Shown here: one piece after another, positions 16,599-26,171 of the stretch
Layout: each line of letters opens with the position of its first letter
Numbering within the stretch: the first letter of the stretch is position 1
Assembly: GCA_002470515.1 (NCBI GenBank)
Contig: DKML01000021.1
Span: forward strand, 1-55,721
Source: Proteobacteria bacterium UBA7415
GTDB taxonomy: Bacteria > Pseudomonadota > Gammaproteobacteria > Arenicellales > Arenicellaceae
Direction of reading: 5' to 3'
DNA length: 55,721 bases
The notes under the pieces: generated by a model
What the model was told of the DNA's origin: nothing
Databases searched by the model: none
The model's input: only the letters and a program-made list of their open reading frames with translations
Position numbers and translations under genes: made by a program

Positions 16599-18623
16599 TC
16601 AACCTGTTTGACCAACATATACCAATTTGTCCGACTCATTGCTTGGCATCTGCGGGTATACGCCTTCGTCACTAATGCGTAAATGCTTGCTGTAATACTT
16701 ATCAACGAAGCCTTTTGACTTCCAACGCTTCTGAAACACACCCAGCTCTCTAAAGTAACGGGCAATGTGTTTTTCTGATAAATCATCGCCACGACTCACA
16801 GATTCGTGGTGATAAAGCTCTGCTTCAGGCGTCCATATGACATCCAAACCGCTAGACTCAACCCTTAAACAAAAGTCGATATCGTTATAGGCCACTTTAA
16901 ATTGCTCACTATCTAGTCCACCAACCTGGTTCCAAACCGCGCGAGGCGTTACTAAACACGCAGCGGTAACGGCCATCATGTTTTGAGTCGCCGCGCAACG
17001 ATACTGATATCCTGTGGAGTCTCGCGGTTCTAGTCGATGAATGTGCCCTGCCGCATTGCCCATGCCAATGGTTACGCCGGCATGTTGCACTAAGCCGTTA
17101 CCAAACAATAGTTTTGCACCGACAATGCCGACACTAGGTTGGGTTGCCCACGCCATCAAATGCGTTAGCCAATCCCCTTCAATGACCTCGATGTCGTTGT
17201 TAACTAATCCAACGTACTCTGCATTACTTTGTTCTACCGCAAAATTATTTATAGCGGAGTAATTAAACTCACCTGGATAGTCAACAATCTTTACCTGTTG
17301 GTATTGCCCTAATGTTTCAAAATAAGCCAGTGTTTCAGCTTTCTCACTGCCATTGTCGACAATCGTAATTGAGTAGTTTTTATAATCCGTTCGCTCCAAA
17401 ATACTGCTTATGCAGGGCTGAAGTACATTTAGACCATCGCGCGTGGGAATCACAAGCTCTATTGATGGCTCTGATGCTAGCGGCATACCTAGCAAGGCAT
17501 TGGCTACACCTCGACGCTGCCATTCAATGCCAGGCCACGGCGATTCATTGTCGGTTGGTACAGGAGTGAACGCATCATCAGTTCGACTACTCTTAACCAG
17601 AACCTCGTCGACGTGCAATATATTTGCAGTATCCGCAAACAGCTCTAAACTCGTATAGTAGCGCTTGGATTCATCGGTTAACACAGAGAAACCCTGTTGT
17701 TCGATCACATCACTAGAAAAGCCACACGCGAACTGCACGTAATCGTAACAGTACAGGTAACAGCGACTCGGTTGTGGTTTAAACACGGGTTCTCGAGGCT
17801 GCCCTTGGTGCGCGTCATCAAACTCATAGTCATGGTCCCAATACACCATAGATGGGGCGCTTTTGGTTGTAGACGTTTTTGCAGCCTTTAGGATTGCGCG
17901 CTTTAACAATAGAAACGAGGTTTCTCTAAACTGTTCGCTAGGCGCGAGATAGGTCACAAAGTCTGCAGAATCTAAAGCAGCCGAGCGTTCAGATTCGGGG
18001 CTATCGGCTAAAATAATCTGGTCGGGTGGAAATGTCAGCCTTTGCAGTGCACCACGTTGCTTTGAATCTTTAACCACAACCAGCACGTTCAGCTTGCGGT
18101 ACCACCACCGCAGCGCGGGTGCCCAGGCGTGCCACCACTGATAGCCCTCTATAGCTGTCAAATAGCCTGATTTTGAAACATAGAATTGCAGAATGTTGCT
18201 CGATAACTCCTGCGGTTTCTGAAAAATCATCCCAATCATAATCATCAGTACTCGCAAACTCGGAAAGTCATACAAATATCTAAAACAGATTAAGCTAATG
18301 CGGGCTCTGCCCTCTAGAGTGCTAATATGAGCAAGGCGGCTAATTTGCATAGACTCGCTGTAGGCGAGCAACTTGCCAGCAGGCAAATGCACTAGCATTC
18401 GGTTGTTGCCTACGTGAAAACCCTCGAGGTAGCGATCAAAGGTATCGCCAGTATCTTGCTCGACAACAATACGAGGTAGATGGTTGATTACGCGAGCAAC
18501 CGAGAACTCAACTATGTGCCAGCCTTCTTTAACGTCTACTTGGTCAGACTCTAAGTCGTAAACATGCCACGACCGTTCAAGGCGGTTGTTTAGCTGTACC
18601 AAGCCTTTAAAAGTACCCAGCAT
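16599..18623 (-). CDS. Large glycosyltransferase: degenerate first GT2 domain, intact second GT2 domain
   Basis: The C-terminal 290 residues are a clear GT2 domain with IELVIPTRDGLNVLQPCISS, IVDNGS, GLVNNDIEV (DxD-like) and VAYNDIDFCLRV. The N-terminal half has no intact donor-site start, but YWDHDYEFDDAHQGQ...PVFKPQPSR (about residues 260-290) resembles the DEDxxD-xxG...P-x-FKP-D-W block found after the first GT2 domain of two-domain LPS glycosyltransferases. The protein (674 residues) therefore looks like a double glycosyltransferase whose first domain has decayed or changed role. The ATG directly follows the TAG of the methyltransferase gene, with no ribosome binding site, so translation is probably coupled. 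Confidence 0.85.
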   Translation of the reverse strand: MLGTFKGLVQLNNRLERSWHVYDLESDQVDVKEGWHIVEFSVARVINHLPRIVVEQDTGDTFDRYLEGFHVGNNRMLVHLPAGKLLAYSESMQISRLAHISTLEGRARISLICFRYLYDFPSLRVLMIMIGMIFQKPQELSSNILQFYVSKSGYLTAIEGYQWWHAWAPALRWWYRKLNVLVVVKDSKQRGALQRLTFPPDQIILADSPESERSAALDSADFVTYLAPSEQFRETSFLLLKRAILKAAKTSTTKSAPSMVYWDHDYEFDDAHQGQPREPVFKPQPSRCYLYCYDYVQFACGFSSDVIEQQGFSVLTDESKRYYTSLELFADTANILHVDEVLVKSSRTDDAFTPVPTDNESPWPGIEWQRRGVANALLGMPLASEPSIELVIPTRDGLNVLQPCISSILERTDYKNYSITIVDNGSEKAETLAYFETLGQYQQVKIVDYPGEFNYSAINNFAVEQSNAEYVGLVNNDIEVIEGDWLTHLMAWATQPSVGIVGAKLLFGNGLVQHAGVTIGMGNAAGHIHRLEPRDSTGYQYRCAATQNMMAVTAACLVTPRAVWNQVGGLDSEQFKVAYNDIDFCLRVESSGLDVIWTPEAELYHHESVSRGDDLSEKHIARYFRELGVFQKRWKSKGFVDKYYSKHLRISDEGVYPQMPSNESDKLVYVGQTG

Positions 18624-19907
18624 CTACAAACGCCCAAACAAACGTTGCATCGAACGCACTAGTCGCCAACCCAACGAATGCTCGATTTGGGCAAGACGTT
18701 CGCGCTCCGCCACGGTAATTCGTTGGAGCTCATCAGCATGCGTTTTGGTCGCATCTAGCTGTTGTGACAACTCATTAATCCGAGCATAAGGCGAAGGCTC
18801 AATATGCACATTTTCATCTATATAATTAAATGCTGGCTTGGATAGCTCAGTAACGGATTGCTTAGGCGATAACTGAGTGATGTCAGCGGCATCACTACCC
18901 AGCAAGAGCAAATAGGAATTGCTTAATTGTGTCAATGAATCAGCTTCAACCACACCTTGCCAAATCCGTGGTTCGTTTTCTGCCATCGGAAAGCTGTTTT
19001 GCGGACTGCAATAATCTCGTGACTCAATACGCCCTAATGCGTCAACTGCTGAGGCTTTATCCAGACTTCCTGAGTCCGCATCGATCAATAAATGCGGAAT
19101 TTTGTAGTCCGGAAAAGGCAGTAGAGTTTTGCTAGCACCAAATGGGCTTTGATCGATCAATTCGAGCCATTGAGCATGATTGTAGGTTCGTATTCCAGTT
19201 GAATCTGGGTAGTCATCTAGACCAATAAAAGGGATTGCGTAATGGTCTTCCCTAGCGCCCATGAGGTACTTTAAGCCAGTGCGATTCTCTATGGCGACAA
19301 CGACAACGCCAGTTTTAGTTAGAGAACGCTTTGCTAATTCGAGTAGATCCAGAACAGCTTGTTGATCACTACGACCGTCCGAAAAACGGCCGGCATACTC
19401 CAATACGCCAACAAACAGAACCAGATCGTAATGATTCTCTGGAATTTTGAGTGCATTAAAATTCGCAGTTAAAAAATTGATGTTGTCTAAGTCTTTGCAA
19501 CGTTTCGCAGCTAAGGCCGCTCTTACTGGACTACCTTCTATGGCATCAACCGTAAGATGACTTTGCTCGGCCAGATATCGCGAAATAGAACCGCAGCCAC
19601 AGCCTAACTCCAAAACGCGCTTACTAGTGCTTAAATTTAAAGGTCTGAGTAAGTTAGCTCGAGTAGAACTCAAATGATATTCAGTTGGCCAGTCGGACAC
19701 CTGCGACTCAAGTTCAGCGGATTGGCTTGAAAGATCCTCACTAGAAGATAAAATTTTGTCCAAAGTGCGCTCGACATTTTCACCATCGGAGTAACCAAAA
19801 TCCGCACTTGAACTCACCGTCGCATACACACCGTTTGATTGTCGCTCAAAGCCATTCAATGTGGCTATTTCTGGCACGGACCGCGCAGTTGCTTGAGTGT
19901 CTTTCAT
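18624..19907 (-). CDS. Class I SAM-dependent methyltransferase with C-terminal coiled coil
   Basis: The SAM site is VLELGCGCGSISRYLAE, followed by VDAIEGSP (acidic residue for the ribose hydroxyls) and YDLVLFVGVLEYAG. The last 55 residues form a heptad-like helix (RINELSQQLDATKTHADEL) and end in a basic amphipathic piece, SLGWRLVRSMQRLFGRL. It lies directly downstream of wzt. In the E. coli O8/O9a system a methyltransferase-containing, coiled-coil protein (WbdD) caps the chain read by Wzt. A similar role is plausible, but no kinase domain is visible. The start is put at the ATG with AAGGA eight bases upstream. A GTG six codons earlier has its own AAGGA because the spacer is duplicated. Confidence 0.85.
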   Translation of the reverse strand: MKDTQATARSVPEIATLNGFERQSNGVYATVSSSADFGYSDGENVERTLDKILSSSEDLSSQSAELESQVSDWPTEYHLSSTRANLLRPLNLSTSKRVLELGCGCGSISRYLAEQSHLTVDAIEGSPVRAALAAKRCKDLDNINFLTANFNALKIPENHYDLVLFVGVLEYAGRFSDGRSDQQAVLDLLELAKRSLTKTGVVVVAIENRTGLKYLMGAREDHYAIPFIGLDDYPDSTGIRTYNHAQWLELIDQSPFGASKTLLPFPDYKIPHLLIDADSGSLDKASAVDALGRIESRDYCSPQNSFPMAENEPRIWQGVVEADSLTQLSNSYLLLLGSDAADITQLSPKQSVTELSKPAFNYIDENVHIEPSPYARINELSQQLDATKTHADELQRITVAERERLAQIEHSLGWRLVRSMQRLFGRL

Positions 19908-19910
19908 TAA

Positions 19911-19941
19911 TTGTTCCTTAATCACTTAATCCTTAATCACT
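19911..19941. repeat. Duplicated 15-bp spacer carrying the ribosome binding site
   Basis: CCTTAATCACT occurs at 19916-19926 and again at 19931-19941, a 15-base period between wzt and the methyltransferase gene. On the coding strand each copy contains AAGGA. The duplication therefore gives the gene two ribosome binding sites and two possible starts: a GTG at 19925 and an ATG at 19907. Confidence 0.75.
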
Positions 19942-19949
19942 AAGATCAG

Positions 19950-21287
19950 CTAATCTTCAAGCGTAATGCTAAGATCCCCTTCGAGATCAGCAATTCCAAA
20001 TGCATCTAATGTTTCGCGTATGTGCACATGAATAAGGTCGTACCGTCGGTCGATAGCAATATTGTCTTTAACATCATGATCTTGTGCCACGCCCAAGGAA
20101 ATAAAGTAGTCGCCGGCTAACAAATTCAGTTTTAGGCGAAATTCAACCACTACTAAGTCGCCTGCCCGTTGTGCTGGCGTTTCGACTTCGAGCGCGCGTG
20201 AATTAGTCCCGTAAATAGCATTACCATCATTGGTTTTTACGGTGATCCCGTATATGAGATTGTCGACGTCTTGCTCAAACAAAGACCACATCCGTATGAC
20301 CAACTGGTCGCCTCTCTGCATCAAACCATTGCTTGCTGCCCCGTTTTGAAATATCTCGTAATAGCAAATCTTGGCTCGGCTATCTCCCCAGCGATGTTCA
20401 CCTGAATTGTAACTAGCCTGTTTTGGGCAGTTATCAATACTAGGGTCAAATTCGACCTTATAGTTCTCGACGTCAACTTTCACCAATGCGTCAGTGTCTT
20501 TCTCGGAACCAAACATTAGTTCTAGGTATGCCTGAACGACTTCTTTAGGACTGCCAGTGAGTTTTAATTCGCCATCGTCCAACATAATCGCGCGGTCGCA
20601 GTACTTAATAACGCTTTCGGTGCTGTGCGTTACAAAAAGAATGGAAACACCCTGCTCTTTTAATTGTTCAATACGACGAAAACATTGACGTTGAAAACGC
20701 ACATCACCAACCGCTAATGCCTCATCAACAATGAGTATGTCGGGGTTCATGTTGATCGCTACGGCAAAGGCGAGACGAACGTACATGCCGCTTGAATAAG
20801 TCTTAACAGGGCGATGTAGAAAGTCTCCTAAACCGCAAAACTCAACGATGTCGGGCAACTTATCATGAAATTCTTCGCGCGTGAGCCCCATAATAGATGC
20901 GTTCAAGCGCGCATTCTCCATACCCGTGAACTCAGGGTTAAAGCCCGCGCCTAACTCTAATAGAGCAGAGATGCGACCCTTAGTCGTAAAAGAACCCTTA
21001 GTCGGCTGCAAAATTCCGGCGATTACTTGTAACAACGTGGATTTACCAGAACCGTTTTTACCAACAATACCAACGGTTTCGCCCTTGTGAACGGTTAGAT
21101 CGATGCCTTTTAAAGCCCAAAATTCTTGATAAAAACGTCGCTTGGGCATAAAGCTCTGCCACAACCGATGAATCGGCTTGGGGTAGCTTTGATAGCATTT
21201 ATGCAGATCGTTGACCTGGATGACAACGTCGTTTGACGCCACAACACTGCCCATGTACGTATTTGGGTTAGCTTGGTTAGATGACAT
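19950..21287 (-). CDS. wzt: O-antigen ABC transporter ATPase with carbohydrate-binding C-terminus (Wzt-like)
   Basis: This is the ATPase of an ABC-2 exporter that moves finished lipid-linked O-antigen across the inner membrane. Walker A is GKNGSGKST (about residues 76-84), the signature is YSSGMYVRLAFAVAI, Walker B is DILIVDEALAVGD and the switch His is in VTHSTE. After a linker, residues from about 290 form a beta-rich domain (GEHRWGDSRAKI, LNLLAGDYFISLG) of the Wzt C-terminal type, which in known systems binds the modified chain end. The start at MSSNQ overlaps the permease stop by 11 bases. The open frame extends 14 codons further upstream. Confidence 0.92.
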   Translation of the reverse strand: MSSNQANPNTYMGSVVASNDVVIQVNDLHKCYQSYPKPIHRLWQSFMPKRRFYQEFWALKGIDLTVHKGETVGIVGKNGSGKSTLLQVIAGILQPTKGSFTTKGRISALLELGAGFNPEFTGMENARLNASIMGLTREEFHDKLPDIVEFCGLGDFLHRPVKTYSSGMYVRLAFAVAINMNPDILIVDEALAVGDVRFQRQCFRRIEQLKEQGVSILFVTHSTESVIKYCDRAIMLDDGELKLTGSPKEVVQAYLELMFGSEKDTDALVKVDVENYKVEFDPSIDNCPKQASYNSGEHRWGDSRAKICYYEIFQNGAASNGLMQRGDQLVIRMWSLFEQDVDNLIYGITVKTNDGNAIYGTNSRALEVETPAQRAGDLVVVEFRLKLNLLAGDYFISLGVAQDHDVKDNIAIDRRYDLIHVHIRETLDAFGIADLEGDLSITLED

Positions 21288-22125
21288 CTGCAAAACCATC
21301 CCGAGTTCTCTGAAAGAACCACATCCCAAGAATAAGCATTAAGCATGCAAAAACCGTATATAAACCAAGGTCCGCCCAATTTGGGTATTGCCCAAATAAC
21401 ATTACAGCACGTAATTGCTCAACGATAATAGTGAGCGGGTTAAACCAATAAACGTAAGGTTGAATCTCTATCGGTACAGATGTGAATGGGTACACGATCG
21501 GGCCTAGAAACAATAAAACCGTAATCAAGACTCCTACGAATTGCGACAGGTCGCGTACGTACACGCCGAGTACCGCCACGAAGAATGACAGGCCAATGAG
21601 AAATATGAGAAACGGCGCCAATACCACTGGAGTGAGCAAGACTGTCGAATGAATCGGGTTACCAGACGCTACAAAAAGAACCATCAGTATTAACAGCCCT
21701 AAGAGCATGTGCAGAAAAGCATTCGCAATACTCACGAAATTAAGCACTTCTAACGGGAATACAACCTTCTTAACGTATTGACCATTACCTCTAATAATTC
21801 CAACCGCACCCATAACTACTTCGGCAAGCAGTCCGTGGCACAACAAACCCGCAAACAAAATTAGTCCAAAATCGATATTGTCCTGCCCCTCGACGCCCCA
21901 TTTAACGCGCATAACCATGCCAAACACGAAGGTGTACACAAGCAGCATCATAATCGGGTACAGAAATGCCCAAAGGAATCCCAATTGCGAACCACGATAG
22001 CGCTGCAAAACATCTCGTTGGAGCATTTGCCCAAACAAGTAGCGATTGGTGTATAAGCTGCGAAGTATTGTCATCGAAGTCTGTGGGTTAGATAATCGGT
22101 TGGGATCTATTTGGATAAGAGCCAA
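21277..22125 (-). CDS. wzm: O-antigen ABC transporter permease (Wzm-like)
   Basis: A six-helix ABC-2 permease of 282 residues, partner of Wzt. The cytoplasmic N-terminal piece LFGQMLQRDVLQRYRGSQLGFLW leads into TM1, a typical ABC-2 polysaccharide exporter signature. PIVYPFTSVP lies in a late loop, followed by YWFNPLTIIVEQLRAVMLFG. The frame opens with a TTG at 22125 that has GAAGG just upstream. An ATG 17 codons later is the alternative. The gene follows rmlA by 13 bp and overlaps wzt, so all three are on one transcript. Confidence 0.92.
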   Translation of the reverse strand: MALIQIDPNRLSNPQTSMTILRSLYTNRYLFGQMLQRDVLQRYRGSQLGFLWAFLYPIMMLLVYTFVFGMVMRVKWGVEGQDNIDFGLILFAGLLCHGLLAEVVMGAVGIIRGNGQYVKKVVFPLEVLNFVSIANAFLHMLLGLLILMVLFVASGNPIHSTVLLTPVVLAPFLIFLIGLSFFVAVLGVYVRDLSQFVGVLITVLLFLGPIVYPFTSVPIEIQPYVYWFNPLTIIVEQLRAVMLFGQYPNWADLGLYTVFACLMLILGMWFFQRTRDGFADVI

Positions 22126-22138
22126 TTGGCCTTCAACG

Positions 22139-23029
22139 CTAGTCGATTCCTAAAAATTGGTGCTTGTTCTCTAACACCATTTTAAGATACTTACCGTAAC
22201 TGCTTTTACCGTAACGATGTGCGGCTTCGGCTAACTCATTTTCGCCAATAAATCCTTGGCGGAATGCGATTTCTTCTAAGCACGCTACTTTTAAACCCTG
22301 CCTGCTCTCGATTGTTTCTATAAACATGCCCGCTTGTAACAGTGACTCGTGTGTTCCCATGTCGAGCCAAGCAAGACCTCGACCAAATACTTGTACGGAC
22401 AAATCGCCCCAATCCAAATACTGTTTGTTTACATCAGTAATCTCAAGTTCACCACGTGGCGATGGTTTGATACTTTTTGCAACGTCAACGACTCTATTGT
22501 CGTAAAAATACAAACCAGTAACAGCGTAGTTCGACTTAGGTTCAGTCGGCTTTTCTTCCAAACTGACGGCGTTGCCATCCTTATCAAACTCAACGACTCC
22601 GTATCGCTCAGGGTCGTGTACTGGGTAGGCAAATACGGTAGCACCTTTAGCTTTTTGACCCGCTTGACTCAAGTCTTTGCTCAAATCGTGGCCATGAAAA
22701 ACATTGTCTCCTAAAACAAGAGCGCAATCATCTTTGCCTATAAACTCAGACCCGATAATAAAGGCTTGAGCTAGACCATCAGGAGATGGCTGTACGGCGT
22801 AACTAATATTCATACCCCACTGCGACCCGTCTTGCATCAACTGTTGAAATCGCGGTGTATCTTGCGGCGTCGAAATAATCAACACGTCTCGAATACCCGC
22901 GAGCATCAACGAGGACAGAGGATAATAGATCATCGGTTTATCGTAAACCGGCAATAGTTGCTTGGAGACTGCTTGGGTTACGGGGTGTAATCGCGTACCT
23001 GACCCACCTGCTAAAACTATTCCACGCAT
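22139..23029 (-). CDS. rmlA: Glucose-1-phosphate thymidylyltransferase
   Basis: Makes dTDP-glucose from dTTP and glucose-1-phosphate, the first step to dTDP-rhamnose and other dTDP-6-deoxy sugars. Landmarks are [20 protein letters not shown] at the N-terminus, [19 protein letters not shown] and [20 protein letters not shown]. It has 296 residues, the standard length. A GAGGA ribosome binding site lies eight bases before the ATG. It follows rmlB by 67 bp. Confidence 0.96.
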   Translation of the reverse strand: MRGIVLAGGSGTRLHPVTQAVSKQLLPVYDKPMIYYPLSSLMLAGIRDVLIISTPQDTPRFQQLMQDGSQWGMNISYAVQPSPDGLAQAFIIGSEFIGKDDCALVLGDNVFHGHDLSKDLSQAGQKAKGATVFAYPVHDPERYGVVEFDKDGNAVSLEEKPTEPKSNYAVTGLYFYDNRVVDVAKSIKPSPRGELEITDVNKQYLDWGDLSVQVFGRGLAWLDMGTHESLLQAGMFIETIESRQGLKVACLEEIAFRQGFIGENELAEAAHRYGKSSYGKYLKMVLENKHQFLGID

Positions 23030-23096
23030 TTATATATCCTCGATTTTAATGTTGTCATCAAATGAGCAAACGAGCCCAATAGTTCATTCCTTAAAC

Positions 23097-24152
23097 TCAG
23101 CTTTTACCGAGACGGCCGCCGTCATAGTCATTCGAGACCTTGCCAATCCATTCTTCGTTATCCAAATACCACTGAATAGTTTTGCGGATACCTGTTTCGA
23201 ACGTCTCTTGCGGAGTCCAACCTAGCTTACTGGCTATTTTGCTGGCATCAATCGCGTAGCGTCTATCATGCCCAGGCCGGTCGGCCACAAACGTAATTTG
23301 GTTGGCGTAACCTTCGCCGTCAGCACGTGGCTTAATATCATCTAAGATGGCACAAATAGTTTCTACGACCTCGATATTGGTTTTCTCGTTGTGGCCACCA
23401 ACGTTATAAACCTCGCCCACTTCTCCTTCTTGAACGATTTTCCACAGCGCTTTAACGTGGTCATCAACATAGAGCCAATCACGAATGTTATCGCCTTTAC
23501 CGTAGATAGGTAGAGGTTCGCCATGAATGGCTTTTTGAATAACCAATGGAACCAATTTCTCAGGAAACTGATAAGGACCATAATTGTTCGAACAATTAGA
23601 AATCACCACTGGCAATTTGTAGGTTTTGTTCCAAGCTCTAACCAAATGGTCTGAGCTAGCTTTACTGGCTGAATACGGTGAGTTCGGCTTATAGCGAGTG
23701 GTCTCAGTAAACAGTCCAGTATCACCTAAGCTGCCATACACTTCGTCTGTAGATATATGATGGAAGCGAAAGGCATCTTTTTTCTGACCTTCTAAGCCTT
23801 GATAGTATTCGCGAGCGACTTCCAACAAATTGTACGTTCCGACCACGTTAGTCGTAATGAATTCACCTGGACCATCAATTGAACGATCAACATGCGACTC
23901 CGCCGCTAAATGCATTATGCAATCTGGTTGATATTCCTTAACCAGTGCTTTCATTGTCGCCATATCAACAATGTCTTCTTGATGAAAACGGTGACGCTCA
24001 TTGTCTCGCGCATCACCTAATGAGTGAAGGCTACCTGCGTAGGTCAACTTATCTACATTGACGACGGTCACGTCTGTTGCATCAACTAAGTATCGAACTA
24101 ATGCAGATCCAATAAAACCTGCTCCACCTGTTAAAAGTACTGTCTGGCTCAT
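23097..24152 (-). CDS. rmlB: dTDP-glucose 4,6-dehydratase
   Basis: Converts dTDP-glucose to dTDP-4-keto-6-deoxyglucose. The NAD site is [14 protein letters not shown], the Asp-Glu catalytic pair is in [12 protein letters not shown], and the Tyr-Lys pair is in [30 protein letters not shown] and [17 protein letters not shown] are further conserved blocks. It has 351 residues. It is the second gene of the locus, 17 bp after the regulator. No rmlC or rmlD follows, so the end product is either made with genes elsewhere or is not rhamnose. Confidence 0.96.
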   Translation of the reverse strand: MSQTVLLTGGAGFIGSALVRYLVDATDVTVVNVDKLTYAGSLHSLGDARDNERHRFHQEDIVDMATMKALVKEYQPDCIMHLAAESHVDRSIDGPGEFITTNVVGTYNLLEVAREYYQGLEGQKKDAFRFHHISTDEVYGSLGDTGLFTETTRYKPNSPYSASKASSDHLVRAWNKTYKLPVVISNCSNNYGPYQFPEKLVPLVIQKAIHGEPLPIYGKGDNIRDWLYVDDHVKALWKIVQEGEVGEVYNVGGHNEKTNIEVVETICAILDDIKPRADGEGYANQITFVADRPGHDRRYAIDASKIASKLGWTPQETFETGIRKTIQWYLDNEEWIGKVSNDYDGGRLGKS

Positions 24153-24169
24153 AAAAATTGCTCTGTGTA

Positions 24170-24823
24170 TTATTGTGATATCGCCTGCTTGGCCACAGAT
24201 TCTGCGACATCAGGATTAGCTGTATTAATATTTAAATTACGCAAAAAGTCGGGCACAAGAATCACTATGTCTGGCCTGGCCCTTCTTACCTCTTCGATCA
24301 ATTCGAAAGCCTGACTCATGGCCGTTACCACTACTACACTGGCTATATTGCTACATGAGTCATTAATCGGTATTCCAAAGAGGTTTTCACGATCGGAAAC
24401 GGGGTCGTAAATCGAACGAACGCTTACTTTAGCGTCAAGTGAGCGCAAATAAGCTATTTCGGTTAAATCCGAAACGCCTAAAAGACTTACTTCGATGTGC
24501 TCTTGATCAAGGCAGGTTTGAAATAGCTGAGTATAAGCATCGCCAGCTTCTCTAAACAAGGCAAGAGATGTACTTAGGAATTCAGCGGTTAACTGGGCTT
24601 TTTCTGCAAAGCCAGTCGGCGTCAAGTAGTACAAATAGCGGTTTGCCGGCGCTGTACTAATTTTGATCCAACCCTTCTTAACACAGCGCTTTAAATATGA
24701 GTTGGCTAAACCCAGAGCAATACCCATCTCTTGAGCAAGATGGCGCTGACTAATGTCATCACGTTGCTCTATCGCTTGCAAAAGCTCTAGCGTTAATTGT
24801 TTTTGTTTTTCTGGGTCGTTCAT
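24170..24823 (-). CDS. Winged-helix regulator at the head of the polysaccharide operon
   Basis: The N-terminal 75 residues form a MarR/EPS-associated type winged helix: the recognition segment is [23 protein letters not shown], with a wing around [10 protein letters not shown]. The C-terminal half has a Rossmann-like start ([15 protein letters not shown]) and probably binds a small ligand or partner. It lies 17 bp before rmlB on the same strand, so it probably heads and regulates the locus. A 17-base palindrome at 24883-24899 in its upstream region is a candidate operator. The regulatory role is inferred from position. Confidence 0.8.
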   Translation of the reverse strand: MNDPEKQKQLTLELLQAIEQRDDISQRHLAQEMGIALGLANSYLKRCVKKGWIKISTAPANRYLYYLTPTGFAEKAQLTAEFLSTSLALFREAGDAYTQLFQTCLDQEHIEVSLLGVSDLTEIAYLRSLDAKVSVRSIYDPVSDRENLFGIPINDSCSNIASVVVVTAMSQAFELIEEVRRARPDIVILVPDFLRNLNINTANPDVAESVAKQAISQ

Positions 24824-24882
24824 TTGACGAAAAAAGCACCTAGCGTTCAGGGCGTGAACACTAACAACTTTACCTATATATT

Positions 24883-24899
24883 GTCAAAACATTTTTGAC
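24883..24899. promoter_or_regulatory. Inverted repeat between divergent regulator and phosphatase genes
   Basis: GTCAAAA and TTTTGAC flank a three-base centre. The site lies 60 bp upstream of the regulator start and 89 bp upstream of the phosphatase start. On the minus strand it includes TTGACA, a good -35 box, so a protein bound here could affect the polysaccharide promoter. Winged-helix proteins often bind such palindromes. Confidence 0.45.
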
Positions 24900-24987
24900 G
24901 GCTTAGGCAACTAATTTGCATTCTATAGCCTACACTCTTAGCTAACCCTTTCCAGCATACAAAAACTACTGTAAAGACCGGCAATCT

Positions 24988-25602
24988 ATGACACCAAATA
25001 CGAGACAAGCAGAAGAGTCAATCGTGCCCGCAAAGCTTAACAATAGATTCTATTTAATGCGCCATGGGCAGAGCTTAGCCAACGAGATTGGTTTAATCGT
25101 CTGTCGTCCTGAGAACGCCATATCGCAATACGGGTTAACACCAACGGGCCGACTGCAAGTATGCGATGCTATTACAGCATCAACTCTAAGTAGTGCGGCA
25201 CTCATCGTAAGCTCGGACTATGCTCGGGCACGCGAAACGGCAGAGATTGCTTATCGGATATTAAAGACCGGTGATATTGAATCTGATACACGGCTCAGAG
25301 AACGCTCATTTGGCGATTGGGAGCTCAAAGACCATAGCGCTTACACACATATTTGGGAGTTAGACTTGCTCCAAACCGACGAGCCTCAAAATAACGTTGA
25401 GCCCGTAGCGAGCGTCTTAAAACGCACATTGGATTGCATAATGGACCTAGACGCGCGTTTCGATTCAAGGCAAATCGTGTTGGTAGGACACGGTGATGTA
25501 TTGCAAATCGCACTCGCCCACTTCGCAGGGATTCAAGCACATCGTCACAGAAGTCTAAAGCCGCTCAAAAATGCCGAAATTCGACTCTTAGTTAGCATTT
25601 AA
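24988..25602 (+). CDS. Histidine phosphatase family protein
   Basis: A phosphoglycerate-mutase-like phosphatase of 204 residues. The catalytic His is in YLMRHGQSLAN, an Arg is in SSDYARARETAEIA, LRERSFGDWE follows, and the second His is in VLVGHGDVLQIA. The substrate is unknown; family members act on sugar phosphates, nucleotides and phosphoproteins. It is divergent from the polysaccharide regulator. The length and motifs suggest an active enzyme. Confidence 0.88.
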   Translation: MTPNTRQAEESIVPAKLNNRFYLMRHGQSLANEIGLIVCRPENAISQYGLTPTGRLQVCDAITASTLSSAALIVSSDYARARETAEIAYRILKTGDIESDTRLRERSFGDWELKDHSAYTHIWELDLLQTDEPQNNVEPVASVLKRTLDCIMDLDARFDSRQIVLVGHGDVLQIALAHFAGIQAHRHRSLKPLKNAEIRLLVSI

Positions 25603-25648
25603 AAACCACGTTCTGCGCCGATCGCTTTAAGGCATTAACTACCTGGAG

Positions 25649-26041
25649 TCAGCTTTGGAGGCCAAAACCTTCATCTATCCAACCGGTGACTCCGCCAATC
25701 ATTTTCTTTACTGGGCGGCCAAGTTTAGCGAGCTCTAAAGCAGCTTTGTCGGCACCATTGCAGTGTGGTCCTGCGCAATACACAACAAAAACAGTAGCCA
25801 TATCGTAGTCCTCAAGCGTTGCCGCATTAAGTTTATGGCGAGGTATGTTGATCGCGGCGGGAACATGGCCTTTGCCAAACATTTCTGTTGAACGAACATC
25901 AAGTAATACAAAGTCTTTGCGGTCGTTGCTAATGGCGTGATGTACATCCCAACAATCAGACTCAAATTCCAATAGTGCTGAAAAATGCGCAATTGCGCGA
26001 TCGGACTTTGCTGGTGCGGGTCTGGTAACGGCTGAGTTCAT
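25649..26041 (-). CDS. Single-domain rhodanese-like protein
   Basis: One rhodanese domain in 130 residues: FVLLDVRSTEMFGKGHVPAAINIP, then the active-site loop with Cys in VVYCAGPHCNGADKAA, and the closing IGGVTGWIDEGF. Such proteins carry persulfide sulfur or bind thiols. A clear AGAGGA ribosome binding site lies seven bases before the ATG. It is divergent from a FtrA-type regulator, with 130 bp between them, an arrangement common in proteobacteria that suggests the regulator controls it. Confidence 0.88.
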   Translation of the reverse strand: MNSAVTRPAPAKSDRAIAHFSALLEFESDCWDVHHAISNDRKDFVLLDVRSTEMFGKGHVPAAINIPRHKLNAATLEDYDMATVFVVYCAGPHCNGADKAALELAKLGRPVKKMIGGVTGWIDEGFGLQS

Positions 26042-26171
26042 GAGTATTCCTCTAAATATATTGGCCAGTCTTGGTCAGAACAACCCACTGTCGAATTGTT
26101 CCAGTACCTCAATCTAGAGTTACTTTAATCAATTTCTGCTGTTGTAAAAATGGCTTAAAAGTCATTATTAT

